Below are positions 33,295 through 44,308 of a stretch of 64,000 nucleotides of DNA, piece by piece (within the stretch, counting starts at the first letter, position 1; every line of letters starts with the position of its first letter). The position numbers were made by a program, and so were the translations under genes. The notes under the pieces were generated by a model that saw only the letters and a program-made list of their open reading frames with translations, did not search any database and was not told the origin of the DNA. Source of the DNA: Endocalyx cinctus (Eukaryota > Ascomycota > Sordariomycetes > Amphisphaeriales > Apiosporaceae); NCBI GenBank assembly GCA_001600455.1, contig BCKC01000007.1, forward strand, positions 2,296,019-2,360,018. Reading direction: 5' to 3'.

Positions 33295-35427
33295 TCATTG
33301 GATCTCAAACCATTCCTCATTCTCAAAACCGCCCTCCCCCGCACCCTTCATGCCCTCACCGCGCATCCTACCATGTAAGTAGCACTCGCCCGCGAACTCG
33401 TACCTCTTCTTCCCTATCAACCCTTTCCTCTTGAGAATATACGGCGTCTTACCGCCGGCGAGGAGCACGACGAGGTCTCCCGATCTGGCCGTGGGGTGGC
33501 ACAGGCCCATGAGCCCCTTCTTGGTCGTGAAGAGCCGCCGGCCGTACGCGGCCTGCTTGTGCGCCTCCATGAAGCGCAGGGCCTGCTCCAGCTGCGGCTC
33601 CGACATGCCCTCGTGCGTCGACTCGTCGTACTTGCCGCCGGCGTCGGCCGCGCGCGACCAGAACTCGCGGTACGAGGCGTAGTGCTCCGTCACCGTCGCG
33701 ACGTCGTCGGTCCTTTCGCCTTCCTGCCCCGGCGCCGGCGCGAGGGATCGGTCCGCCGTCAGGGTGCGCGCGTACGCCTCCTCGACGGTCTCGGCCGTAT
33801 CGGAGTAGGTGGGCCCGGCGACTTTCAGCGCGAGCATCTCCCACTGCCGCCACCGCCGCCGCAGGTGGAAGTCGAACACGTTCTGTCGGGCGGTCCGGGC
33901 CGACGACGAGTTGAACGTGCCCGAGGACGGCAGGTGGTCGAGGAAGGTGTCGGTGATGTGCGAGCACGCGTCTACGACGCACCCTTTGACGCGTATCGAG
34001 TTCCCGTCGCGGCTGAAATTCGCGCTCGAGGCTCGGGTCGACCCGGCCGCGCGCCAGTCGAGGAACTGGTCTAGCATGTACAGCGGCGTCGACGGCGGGT
34101 GCACTTCCCAGTCGGCGGCCCACGAAGGAAGAGACGGGTGTAGCCGGTGTTGCTCGGTTTCGACGGCACTTAAGACGTCTAGGTCTCCCTGGCTGAGTAT
34201 ATGCTTGGCAGCCACTTCGGTGTAGACGTCCTCGACGGATTTACCGTAGTCTGGGTCCACGAGAGTGGACAACTCCCCTTCCGCGGGAGGATTAGACACA
34301 AGTCCCAGGAGGGCGAAGATTTTATCCCTCGCGTCCGTCGCGTTGCTTTCGCGAGCATAGGATATGATAGAGAGTAGAGTGCCGCGGCGTTCGTCCCGTT
34401 TGGCGTCTCCCGTACTGGAACGTGCCTGCATGCCGACGTTGAGCACATGTTGAAGAGGCAGAGGATCGACGCCGGTTAGCGAGGTAAGGGAGCGCGCTTC
34501 TATGAGCGCCACGGCTCTATTGAGGATATCCAAAGACATAGAATTCGCACCGCACGTCACGGTAACGTTCTGCGAGGCGGTGGCTTCTTGCAATATCCAG
34601 GCTCGGAAATACCAGTCACGCCAAAATAGCTTGTCCAGGGATTTCCATGCCGGAGACTCTAGCGGGGGCAATTTGGAGGATTCAAGCTCGTCAGCTGTCA
34701 TCGGCGACATAGCCGTGTCGGAGGCGTGATCCGGAAGGAGGGCACTGAGGTCGCCGGCGAGGTCGAATGCAGAATCCGTCCCCTCGATAGCTTCTCCCAG
34801 CCAGATAACGACAGAGGCCGATAATTCATAAATTTGTCTCATCCGGAGTACTTGCTCGCCCTTCTCCTTGTTGTCGCCTTGGTTTATACAGACGGCGTCG
34901 ATCCAGAATACTCGTTCTGAATTTGCATTTCGTAACCTCTGAAGGGCAAACCATAAGTTTTCAGAGATAGTCAACTGTTTGCCGTCGCAGCAGATCGTGT
35001 GTGGTATGTTGGGGCCCCAAGTGTATGAAAGGGCCTCGTAGGGAGTGACGGATTGGACGTCAACGTCATTCCCGTGACGGATGTGTACAAGCTTACAAGC
35101 AACCGGAGATTTTGGGTCTCCCGGGAGAAGGCGTAACACTCGGATCTCATCTTTTTCTAGTTGAGTGTACTGATAAATCTCAGACGAAATGTACTCCTCG
35201 GCAGGCTCAGTCAAGAGCTTTGGTTGGTTCCGTCGCTGTCGCTCGTAGACATCGAGTTTATAGCTACGGTTGAAGGTTCGGCCGAGATCCTTTCTCTTCC
35301 ACTGCATCTTATGCATTCCGGCGATATCGCTGATCCCGTCTCGGAATGTTTGATGGAACCTAGTCGTGGCATACGCGGCATGGGCGTTGTAATACCACTC
35401 TCGCGAGGAATCCTCTCCAGAAGCCAT
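33295..35427 (-). CDS. HET-domain (heterokaryon incompatibility) protein
   Basis: Single exon, 710 residues. The HET domain spans roughly residues 128-280: YEALSYTWGP (130-139), RVFWIDAVCINQGD (172-185) and LRMRQIYELSASVVIWLGE (194-212) are its three diagnostic blocks. The remaining ~430 residues include a conserved DARDKIFALLGLV segment and a C-terminal LFTTKKGLMGLCHP region typical of long fungal HET proteins. No NACHT, WD40 or TPR repeats are seen, so it is a simple HET architecture. Known role of the family: triggering cell death on fusion of unlike individuals; related TIR-like folds suggest NAD-consuming activity. Most genomes hold dozens of HET genes, so a self/non-self role for this one is inference. 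Confidence 0.92.
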   Translation of the reverse strand: MASGEDSSREWYYNAHAAYATTRFHQTFRDGISDIAGMHKMQWKRKDLGRTFNRSYKLDVYERQRRNQPKLLTEPAEEYISSEIYQYTQLEKDEIRVLRLLPGDPKSPVACKLVHIRHGNDVDVQSVTPYEALSYTWGPNIPHTICCDGKQLTISENLWFALQRLRNANSERVFWIDAVCINQGDNKEKGEQVLRMRQIYELSASVVIWLGEAIEGTDSAFDLAGDLSALLPDHASDTAMSPMTADELESSKLPPLESPAWKSLDKLFWRDWYFRAWILQEATASQNVTVTCGANSMSLDILNRAVALIEARSLTSLTGVDPLPLQHVLNVGMQARSSTGDAKRDERRGTLLSIISYARESNATDARDKIFALLGLVSNPPAEGELSTLVDPDYGKSVEDVYTEVAAKHILSQGDLDVLSAVETEQHRLHPSLPSWAADWEVHPPSTPLYMLDQFLDWRAAGSTRASSANFSRDGNSIRVKGCVVDACSHITDTFLDHLPSSGTFNSSSARTARQNVFDFHLRRRWRQWEMLALKVAGPTYSDTAETVEEAYARTLTADRSLAPAPGQEGERTDDVATVTEHYASYREFWSRAADAGGKYDESTHEGMSEPQLEQALRFMEAHKQAAYGRRLFTTKKGLMGLCHPTARSGDLVVLLAGGKTPYILKRKGLIGKKRYEFAGECYLHGRMRGEGMKGAGEGGFENEEWFEIQ

Positions 35428-35873
35428 GATGCTATTTCCCTTTTTTTTTTCTTCTTCTTACTTTTTTACACACTCTTAGACATTGTAAGGTAGAAGACGT
35501 CGAATAAATATTAATTTCCCAAAGCCTATCTATATATAGCAATAGATTCATACATAGTACACTAGAAGTCCTATGCTCCACAGCAACCCCTGTATATGTA
35601 TCGGACGCCATGCCCTTTTGTTATGGCAGACAGGCAGACAGGGTATACATTCGTTGTACCCCCGCCAGCCGAATGGATACCAGACTACATACTATCGTAT
35701 TCACATTATACAAGCCGGCAAGTCAAGAAGCTTAAGGAAAAGCTTGTTCGGATTGTTGCCGAAATGCCGTGCATGCATGGAGTAAGACAGGAAACGTTAT
35801 AGCTGACTTATCCTTCCCATTCCAGACGAAAGACATACGTAAGCTAAGCAAGGTTCTTGTAGGAGCTCATATA

Positions 35874-35894
35874 TACGGAGTACGGAGTACGGAG
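35874..35894 (+). repeat. TACGGAG tandem repeat, three copies
   Basis: Perfect 7-nt unit repeated three times; the nonamer TACGGAGTA it contains also occurs at 9025, 17472 and (inverted) 21863. Confidence 0.8.
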
Positions 35895-36516
35895 TTCTAG
35901 TACGCTGTAAAACATGGGATGTCGATAGCCCAGGGATGGAATGGGGATGAGAAGTCCATAAGCCAATACAGTTGCTTACCATATCCCGTTTGCATAAAAA
36001 AAAAGACAGCCAAAATGTAACATTCGAAGATATACACAGTATGTAAATCCTAAGTGACATAATATACTGAATATAGCGGGCGGAACATCTAAATTTAGAG
36101 GCTATAAGCGCTATATCGGCCAAAACCTAGTGATTATCGATATGTAATAAGTGGGATGTATTAATGGTAATTGACTTCTAAGGTTATAACTACCTACTCC
36201 GTCTTTCGTACGCAATTACTCCTACTTATTCGCTTCCTCAGTCTTATTATGAGAAGAAATATACCAGCTATTTTTCGAATGGTATAATCCCAGTGCAGCT
36301 GCCGTGATAACTGCAGCATAACCCACAGGAGCGAGGTTGTACAGTTAGGGGATCGCGGGACAGCGCGCACGAACCAGCTATACACCCAACCTAAGTTGCG
36401 GGCAGCCGACAGCTTGATAGTATGGACAGCATCTGCACACTTTGCGCTCGAGCACATTCATTGATGTTTGCTATAATTGACCATGGCAGAGCAATGTAAG
36501 AATAAGAGAGAGAATA

Positions 36517-36555
36517 TGTGTGTGTGTATGTGTGTGTGCGCGTGTGTGTGTGTTT
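36517..36555 (+). repeat. GT microsatellite
   Basis: GT-rich simple repeat with a central GTGCGCGT interruption. Confidence 0.85.
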
Positions 36556-36720
36556 GGACTCTAACCAAACCCCTCATAGGTACAAAGCACAGTCTCTGGC
36601 AGCAACAGCTAGTTGACTTGTAGTACCTGAATGTGAAACCGACCTTTTAGCTGGCCTTTTCTACCCCTCTTGACGCGGTTCCAGGATTATACGTCCTTTA
36701 CACTCCGCGCATCCGTCACA

Positions 36721-38492
36721 ATGAGCGGCAGAATTTCCAAGGCTCGTCGTAACCGGACGAGATTGTCGAAAACCTTACGGCAGGAGCTTTTAGCTGCGAT
36801 TACGAGAACAGGTAAAGTGAAGAGTACCCGGGATTTAGCGCAGGTATTGACTTCTTACCAGAGGTCGAATCGTTAACGAATGTGGCACATCAACCTACCA
36901 ACATCGAAGATCAACAACGCAACACGCCTGCGGAATCTTCCAAAAGACCCCTTGGCCCAGATTCCGCCCTCGACGATGTGCTGTCGAAGAGAGCCCGGTT
37001 AACGCAGACAAAAACACAACGGCTAGCAGTCGAGGACGCTGGACAAGAAGGCCACGAGACACAGGTATGGCGACGGCTTCGGATACAAACAAACAAATCA
37101 CTGACGCAAGGGGTCCCGTAGACAATTCTACAGCAACCCACCCCGCGGCGCCCAAAATGTTCATACGCCCTTTTTCTCGAAAATTATATCGACTTAGCCG
37201 ACCCCCTTGACTTGGCCGACCCAGTTGTCGCATGGCTTCGATCTGGTGAAGAGCTTCGCTGTCATTCGGACGGCTATCTTGAAGAGTCAAACAGCAACCT
37301 AATATATAGGCAGCTGACGTTATCGGTACCGGATATGCGCCGTACGCGAGACCCTGATGGGTTTGCTGTGCCTTCCACGCTAACTACGGTTGGATACTTA
37401 CCTCTGGAGGGTGAGACGTCGGCACCATCGTTAGCTGGGCAGTTGTCGGAATCCGGTCTTACGAGGGCCACGTCAGTTTCTGGGCACTCGGTCGGCAGGA
37501 ACCTTGTCGAAAACTCAATGTATCGAGACGTGTATCTAGCTGCGAACAATATCTATTTTCGCCATCCGTGCGATCCACTTCCCGAAGGGGTCACTACATT
37601 GTTGGATCATGTTGGGCGAGATCGCAACTCACCTGTTCCATCCCTAGATGATGTGAGGCATGACAGGGACTTGTACGATCTTTCCGTCGGGGCCGCCGAG
37701 CCTGAAGTGGAAATGTACTTCCAGAGGCATATTTTTCCTATCGCCGGGTCGTCTGATATCCTTAGGCGCAGCGACAGGCAGCCGATGGCCAAGCATACAG
37801 TTCCATCCACAGGTTCCAAGTACAAGGTCAGCACTCCCGTGCCAGATATGCTCTACGGATATAATCGTCAAAATGGCTTCCCTCAGCAGCAAGCCCAGCT
37901 TCTGTCCATGGGCAGCGAAATGATAGCCAATAATCAGTATCAAGGTCTCTTGTATCCTTTCTTCACCATCGAGTTCAAGGGTGACGGTGGAAGCATGTGG
38001 GTGGCTACGAATCAGTGTCTTGGGGGCTCAACATCTTGCGTCAAGATGGCCGAAAAGCTTAACCTCCAGCTCAGACAATGCAAAAGCGACCGGGTTAAGC
38101 CTATCGACAGCAGTGCCTTCAGTATAGCCATGAACGGTACAGAAGCTCGACTATACATCTCGTGGAAACAGGATGAACTGAACTACTATGTGGAAAACGT
38201 CAGGAGCTTCCTGCTACAGGACCCCGATCATTACCTAGCATTTCGCAAGTACGTGCGAAATATAATTGATTGGGGAAAGAATACTCGTCTTCTAGAGATT
38301 CAGCGGTCTCTAGACTTCCTTCTGGAGGAAAGTGGAAGAATGACCTCGGACGTTTCCAAGTCCCGTCTACCACCGTCTATAGGCTCGGCTTCTAACAGTA
38401 CCAAGAGGCGCAAACCCTCTTCGCCGAGTATGGACGGCACCATATCTGCCAGCACACAGGCACAAATCACCAATCAGGAGGTGGATTACTGA
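36721..38492 (+). CDS. Fungal protein with PD-(D/E)xK nuclease-like core (DUF7924-like)
   Basis: Three exons: 36721-36811, 36862-37064 and 37134-38492; 550 residues. An alternative ATG at 36670 would add 17 residues. The N-terminus is basic and disordered with a KRARL-type nuclear signal. The core carries VPDMLYGY (Asp-336) and, 42 residues on, FFTIEFKGDGG (Glu-378, Lys-380), the spacing expected of a PD-(D/E)xK nuclease site. It is followed by the helix WVATNQCLGGSTSCVKMAEKL. This resembles the fungus-specific DUF7924 family, often annotated only as hypothetical and abundant in variable genome regions. Nuclease activity is inferred from three residues. The C-terminus is Ser/Thr-rich. Confidence 0.72.
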
Positions 38493-39231
38493 CCTTTGGA
38501 TCAAAGAAATGAGAAATAGTTTTATCGAGAATTTAACGGAGCTAGACAGTGTCATTTCGCTTCGGAGAGCGAAATGATTTCAACACCACTAGGAGCAAAG
38601 TACTCGTGCATCGTAGGCAGTGATGATTTTGACTGTACAACGATCTAACAGGACAACAAAAGAGACTATATATATATTGGAGAAACGGGTTCGAAAACCA
38701 CTGAGTAGTAATGGAAGTCACTCTTAAAAGTCTACTTCTAACTACTAAGTTACTCGTCCACGATATCAATGTTGCCATTAAGCTCATTTCTGTGTCTTAT
38801 GATTGTAAGAATTGGGAAATACATACCGTGAGCTTTATACAAGTCATTATTTAACCGTCTACTTGAATCCTTAAGGGGTCTGTTTGAACTTGTAGTAGCT
38901 AATCGGGTTGAAGAGGTGTGTAAGAATAAATACCACCCACCTCCCTACGATGTCTAAGCTCGGACCATTTACTCCAATCAATGCTGACGCATTCCGACAT
39001 TGCAGTACCAACGGATATCTTCTACAAACAAACGAGACAACTTCCAGCATATCCGCTTATGTTTTCTTCTTTTGTTCTTCAAATAATTCATGTACGGTGT
39101 ACGGCATGGAGAAGTTGTAATGAGTTAATAGACATCAGTAATTATCCACCCCTTTCCTCCCTCAGCAGCTTAGAATGTTGACGAGAAAGCTTCTACATTC
39201 ATATAATATTCATATACCTTGAGATTTCACC
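38493..39231. other. Intergenic with a perfect hairpin
   Basis: Contains an inverted repeat at 38552-38577 about 60 bp after the upstream stop codon; otherwise nothing recognised. Confidence 0.55.
38552..38577. repeat. Perfect 10-bp inverted repeat with 6-nt loop
   Basis: TCATTTCGCT and AGCGAAATGA pair perfectly around TCGGAG. Being within the likely 3' UTR of the preceding gene, it could be an RNA stem-loop. Confidence 0.7.
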
Positions 39232-41604
39232 ATGCCTCCGCCGCCTTTGCCGAGATTTCCCATTCGTAGAACAATTATATCTTTAACTTCCGTCACCTCC
39301 CAACCACTAACTTTCCCATCTCGTCATTCGCTGCCACGCCCTCCAACTTATTTCTTTTCATCCCACAGTAAATCTCCATTAAAACCCAAGTCACCGCTAA
39401 AAGAAGGCGCACGGTAAGATCAGAACCTATTCTAGTATGTGGACTCTTTGACGAAGGTAGTTAACTCCTCGGCAAGGCACACAACTGCATTCGCTCTATT
39501 CGAGGCTCTTTGGGAGGTATGTCACTATCCTTCCAATTGCGAAGAACGATACTTTACTAACTACATCTTAAGGCAGGTCTAACGACATGCTTCGTTAATG
39601 TTGGGTCCGACCACCCATCCATCATCGAGGCTATCGTTAAAGGCAAGCGTGAACGACCAGATTCATGGCCCAGGTTTATTACCTGCCCTTCCGAAATCAC
39701 GGCCATCTCCATGGCCGATGGATACGCCCGAGTAACAGGCCGTCCCCAAGCCGTCGTCGTTCATGTCGACGTTGGCACGCAGGCCTTAGGGCAAGGAATC
39801 CACAACGCTAGCGTTGGCCGCGTTCCAGTCTTTATATTCGCAGGCCTATGCCCATGTGAGTACCTAAAACCTTCGAAACTTATACTTTTCTTGCCCATCC
39901 CTCAAGTATTTATCAAAATATGAAATAATTAGCATAATATTAAGTCCTAAATTATATTCTCCGCTTCTTAATTCATGTCTGGTATGTTCCACAGTTGGAA
40001 GAATTCTTTACTAACCTGCAACTTTTTCTGCTTGTTAGATACCGAGTCCGGAGAGCTCCCCGGTTCGCGCACCGAGTACATGCATTGGCTTCAAGAAGCC
40101 CCGGATCAAAAAGCCATAGTACGACAGTATTGCCGATACGTAGGTGAGGTGCGTACCGGCCTCAACGTGAAGCAAACTATCGGGCGCGCACTACAATTCG
40201 CCAATAGTACGCCTAAGGGCCCAGTGTACGTCGCCGCCGCGCGAGAGGTGCTGGCCGAAGAAATCACGCCTTATTCGTTACGGCAAGAGATATGGGGGCC
40301 GATTGGACCCAGTGCTCTCCCCGCCGAGGCCGTAGACGATATCGCGACGGCGCTAGTCCAAGCGGAGTCTCCCCTTATCGTTACAGGGTACTCCGGCCGC
40401 GACCGGCGAACCCCGGAGCTCCTCGTCGCGTTAGCGGACCTGATCCCGGGCGTGCGCGTCCACGACACCGGCGGCAGCGACGTATGCTTTCCGTTTGCCC
40501 ACGTCGCCTCGGAAGGGTTTCGCCTCGGGTCGGATCAGTGTACCCGAGATGCCGACGTGATCCTGTTGCTGGACTGCGACGTTCCGTGGATCCCGTCTCG
40601 TAACCCGCCGCCGGAAAATGCCAGGATCTATCATGTTGACTGCGATCCGCTGAACCAGCAAATTCCGGTTTCGTTCTTCCCGGCGCACGGTCGTTGGAAA
40701 GCAGATAGCTTTACTGCTCTCACGCAGCTTGTTGATTATATCAAGGACGAGTCTACCGGCCTGAGGAAAAGGCTCCAGGATGCCAATTATTCGGATAGAG
40801 GAATAGCTCGTGCTAAAGCTCACAAGAATCGACTGGACGAGATCTCGGCCCAAGCTCATTTAGATGACGACAGGATGTTAGATTTCCACAATGTCGGAAA
40901 ACTTTTAAAATCACTCCTACCAGACTCCACGACCTTCGTCATCGAAGGCGTGACAGCTTCTCATACGCTACACGACCAGCTACAGCCCAGCCGTCCAGGG
41001 AGTTGGATCAACTGCGGCGCTACCGGTATCGGGTGGAGTAACGGCGCAGCTCTCGGCGTCAAGATGGCATTAATGGACATTGGGAAAGAGACCGGTCAAC
41101 GGCCGAGCCTGGTTTGCCAAGTAGTCGGTGATGGTAGCTTCATGTGCGCCGCGCCTTCTAGCGCGCTATGGATCGCCGGCAAATATAAAATTCCGATCCT
41201 GACTGTTGTCCTGAATAATGGAGGTAAGACTAAGTTTATTTTATTCTCAACCACTCTCACCTATCTTTACACTATAATCTAATATCTGTTTAGGTTGGAA
41301 AGCCCCCCGTAACTCCACGCAGCTGGTCTACCCCAACGGCCTCAACGTCTCGGCATCTGACGAGGAGATGAATATCTCCTTCCGGCCGACACCTAACTAC
41401 GCTGCTTTGGCAGAGGCAGCTGCGGGCGCAGAGGTTAAGTGGAATATGTCACCGAATGATTCTAAGACAAAGGATACGAAAGAATCATGCTGGATGAGAG
41501 GGGAAAGAGTAAGAACAGTTGGAGAATTTAAGTCGGCCCTTAACCATGCGGACTCGAGGCTTGGAAAGGAGTCTAAAGGGATGTTGATTGAGGTTTTGAT
41601 GTAA
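39232..41604 (+). CDS. Thiamine-diphosphate-dependent enzyme (acetolactate synthase / benzoylformate decarboxylase superfamily)
   Basis: Five exons: 39232-39413, 39477-39516, 39573-39855, 40039-41223 and 41294-41604; 666 residues, all joins in phase. Exon 1 encodes an Arg/Ser/Pro-rich, acid-free N-terminus of about 55 residues that looks like a mitochondrial transit peptide. Next come the PYR-domain block CFVNVGSDHPSIIEAIV, the catalytic-glutamate region FITCPSEITAISMADGYARV, then ELPGSRTEYMHWLQ. The PP domain has the ThDP/Mg motif GDGSFMCAAPSSALWIAGKY ending in LNNGGW. Substrate is not obvious; PSRPGSWINCGATGIGW resembles fungal relatives of benzoylformate decarboxylase more than Ilv2. Alternatives are oxalyl-CoA or 2-hydroxyacyl-CoA lyase-like enzymes. 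Confidence 0.88.
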
Positions 41605-42302
41605 AAGACATTCTTACATCTCAAGAGTATGGCTTTAAATGATAGGTTATAAATAGGGATACACTAGATAACGTTGAAATTCATATTGGGATAAATAAAA
41701 ACATAAGAACTTTGGAAATTCCAAATACCTGTGGCTCCTTTTTTTTTCTTGTCCTTTCACTCCTTATATCGTTCCATACGATAATATTGGGCTTATGTCG
41801 CCCAACGAACTCCTCAAAGAGCCCCACGGAAGTAATTGCTGCTCAGTGAAAGCAAGTGTAACAGTAATTCTTACCCCCTTGATATTTTGGATTTTTTGGA
41901 TATGCGATTTTGCCCCCAATATCCATGGAGCTGAAATATAATCAGCCATTTACGCTGCCGCGTGGCTTCAGCCCAGCTTCTGCCACTTAAAATCGCAGGA
42001 AGAGATTATTATTTTTATGTCGTTTAATTTACGTCAGAGGCTCAGCTGAATATATAGAGAACTGCTGCCTCGGTTGATGACAATTCGTATCCTATATATT
42101 TAGTGCTGAGACTCTCACCCTTCGTGTAACATCCATACGGCTTATTCATCTCTTTCCTTTCCTTTTTTTTTTTGTTTCTTTTCTACTATTCTTCCTTTCC
42201 TTCGTGTTTTTTTCTTTTTTCTTTGGTCGTATATACATTTCGAGAAGGAAAAGCAAAAGAGGTCATTTAAGTCATAGCCCATTCCCCCCTTGGACCTTTA
42301 AC
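41605..42302. other. Intergenic, T-rich promoter
   Basis: Pyrimidine-rich stretch (about 42140-42230) ahead of the next gene; nothing else recognised. Confidence 0.5.
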
Positions 42303-43382
42303 ATGAGCGGGGCAATTTCATCAACGGACCAGTTCATAAGCGTAGGGGCCCTCACGACGACACTAGTACCTCCCACGACGTGCAGCAGCGTATTCCTGGC
42401 CGAAAACCCCCGCGGAACCTGGATCCAATACGGCGCGCAAGGCAGCGAGAAATCGAGCTGCTACCCGACGTCTTTCAACCGATCCCCGGGGTTTTACTAC
42501 TCTCCGGGCCTGTGTCCCTCGGGGTACTACTACGCTTGCGAAGCCGATCTAGGGAGTTCGACGATCGCGACTTGTTGTCCAAGGTAAATCTTTTTTTTTT
42601 TTTCAATGAATTTTATGTACGGTAGTCCCAACTAAACCGTTTCTCGCTGACGTTGCTAGTTAATTAGCGGGTATGCTTGCGGAACCAGCCGAAGCGGCCC
42701 ATTCGCCTGCCGGTCTACCTTCACCGTCGACTCGTACGTGCCCGTCAGCATATACTCGTGGCCGGGCGACCAGCCGACGTCGTACGAGCTCGGCACCACG
42801 ACTTGGTTCGCGACGAGCGGTACGAGCGCCTTGGCGGCCGGCGTGATCGTCGTCAGAGCCGAAGGGGATCCGGAGTGGAGCGTCGGCAGTACGACGACGA
42901 CCGTATTAGCAAGTAGCACCCAGCAGACCGACCTCTCTTCTGCAACCGTCGTTGAGTCGACACAGTCTACCACTACTCCTTCTACTTCTTCTTCTTCTTC
43001 TTCTTCCGCTGCTGCATCATCACCGTCGACTGGATTGTCTAGCAAAGCGGTAGCGGGTATCGCCGTAGGTGCGACGCTCGGGTCCCTGCTGCTTATCGGC
43101 GCCGTTATTGCCGCTCTTGTAGTTGGAAAACGCAAAAGGCGGCAAGCTAATAATAACGGTCGGATCGGAGTAAGGAAAGATACGCAGCTGGAGATGAAAT
43201 ACGTCAATATCAACGGGAGCGAGGAGGAGCAACAACAACGGCAGCCCCAAGATCCGGTCCACTATTCGACGTCACCGGCGGAATTGCACTCGCAACAAAT
43301 GCCTATGGAAATGGAGGCGCCGGCGTCGTACATATATCATAACCAGCATTCGGAAGACGTTAAGTACATCATAAGACATTAA
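42303..43382 (+). CDS. Serine-rich single-pass membrane protein, unknown function
   Basis: Two exons, 42303-42583 and 42668-43382 (phase 2 join), 331 residues. A Cys-containing N-terminal domain (eight cysteines, with FYYSPGLCPSGYYYAC and CCPSGYACG) is followed by an STTT/Ser-rich stalk. One membrane helix lies at about residues 221-247 (AVAGIAVGATLGSLLLIGAV), then a KRKRR stop-transfer and a Gln-rich cytoplasmic tail of ~80 residues. The layout (Cys domain, Ser/Thr stalk, one helix, basic stop) resembles fungal wall-stress sensors and the many related fungal type-I proteins. There is no classical signal peptide at the chosen start; an ATG at 42204 would add a hydrophobic-basic leader. A wall-sensing role is inference only. 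Confidence 0.75.
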
Positions 43383-44308
43383 ACCTAATAATAAGCAAGC
43401 GAAGTTTGGCACGGTGACTTATTTTGTATATCAAGTCAAGAGCCGATACTTTTCACCTCAGCATCACCACTAATTAACCCATAAGCATATTCGCTGGTTT
43501 TAATTATATTAAAAGGCTTTATTTCACTTGGAAATATTTACTCTCACCAGCGAGCGGCTTTGAGGTTGATTTATGTAACCAAATAGAACCAGATAGAAGT
43601 ACATGACATACCAGTGTCTAAAATTTCCGAAGAGAAGAATTCTCTTTTTGAAATAAAATATCACCATATAGTATGGCGGAGTCGAAATAGAAGTATTGAA
43701 GACTTGAGTATCCCTTTCACGTCGCTTTCATCTTATTTTTATCACCTTATCTCTTTCTCGGGTATAGTAACAAGAGAAGGAGACCTATCTACTTATTTAT
43801 TTATCTATCTATCATCGTCATCATCGCACGTACTCTCTTTCTTTTCCTTCTATACTCTATTCTCTACAAAGAATAATGATTCGCTGCTTGCGCTCACTCA
43901 ACACCGCTCTGACTATTGTCTCGTTCGCTTGACACATGAATCGCGAACCTTCGTGGACGACGAAAACGGCAAAACAGAAAGAATAAATATACAAGTCGCC
44001 AGTCAATTAACACCCCTCCGTATGCAGATTTCCTCTTCCATTTTTTCCCCATCCCCTTCCCTTATCCCTCGAGTTCGTTCTCATTTTTCTTTTTCTCTTT
44101 TCTTAAAATTCGCTGATTTTAAATGAACTCGTCTTGTCTTGTATCGTCAATTTTAGGTTAAAAAAATAATCCTTTGGTGAATGCTCCGTAAAAATGCCCC
44201 AGCCTCTTTTTTTTTTTAGTCATGCGTAGAAAGGGAAGGAAAAAACAAATGAAAAAATTGGATAAAAACGAATTAATAAGAGAAAGACCGAATTTATTAA
44301 AAGTGGGA
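43383..44308. other. Intergenic, convergent 3' ends
   Basis: AT- and CT-rich, with TATT/TATC tetranucleotide runs near 43793-43822. No gene supported. Confidence 0.5.

Larger units (their letters stand above)
35428..36720. other. Intergenic with tandem and simple repeats
   Basis: Holds three perfect tandem copies of TACGGAG (35874-35894) and a GT-rich microsatellite (36517-36555). No gene supported. Confidence 0.55.

Noticed and set aside
33496..34074. Plus-strand open frame opposite the HET gene
   Set aside because: Arg-rich shadow translation of a coding region; no motif.
43614..44126. 170-aa plus-strand frame
   Set aside because: Low-complexity, Ser/Phe-rich translation of CT-rich DNA with tetranucleotide repeats; no motif.
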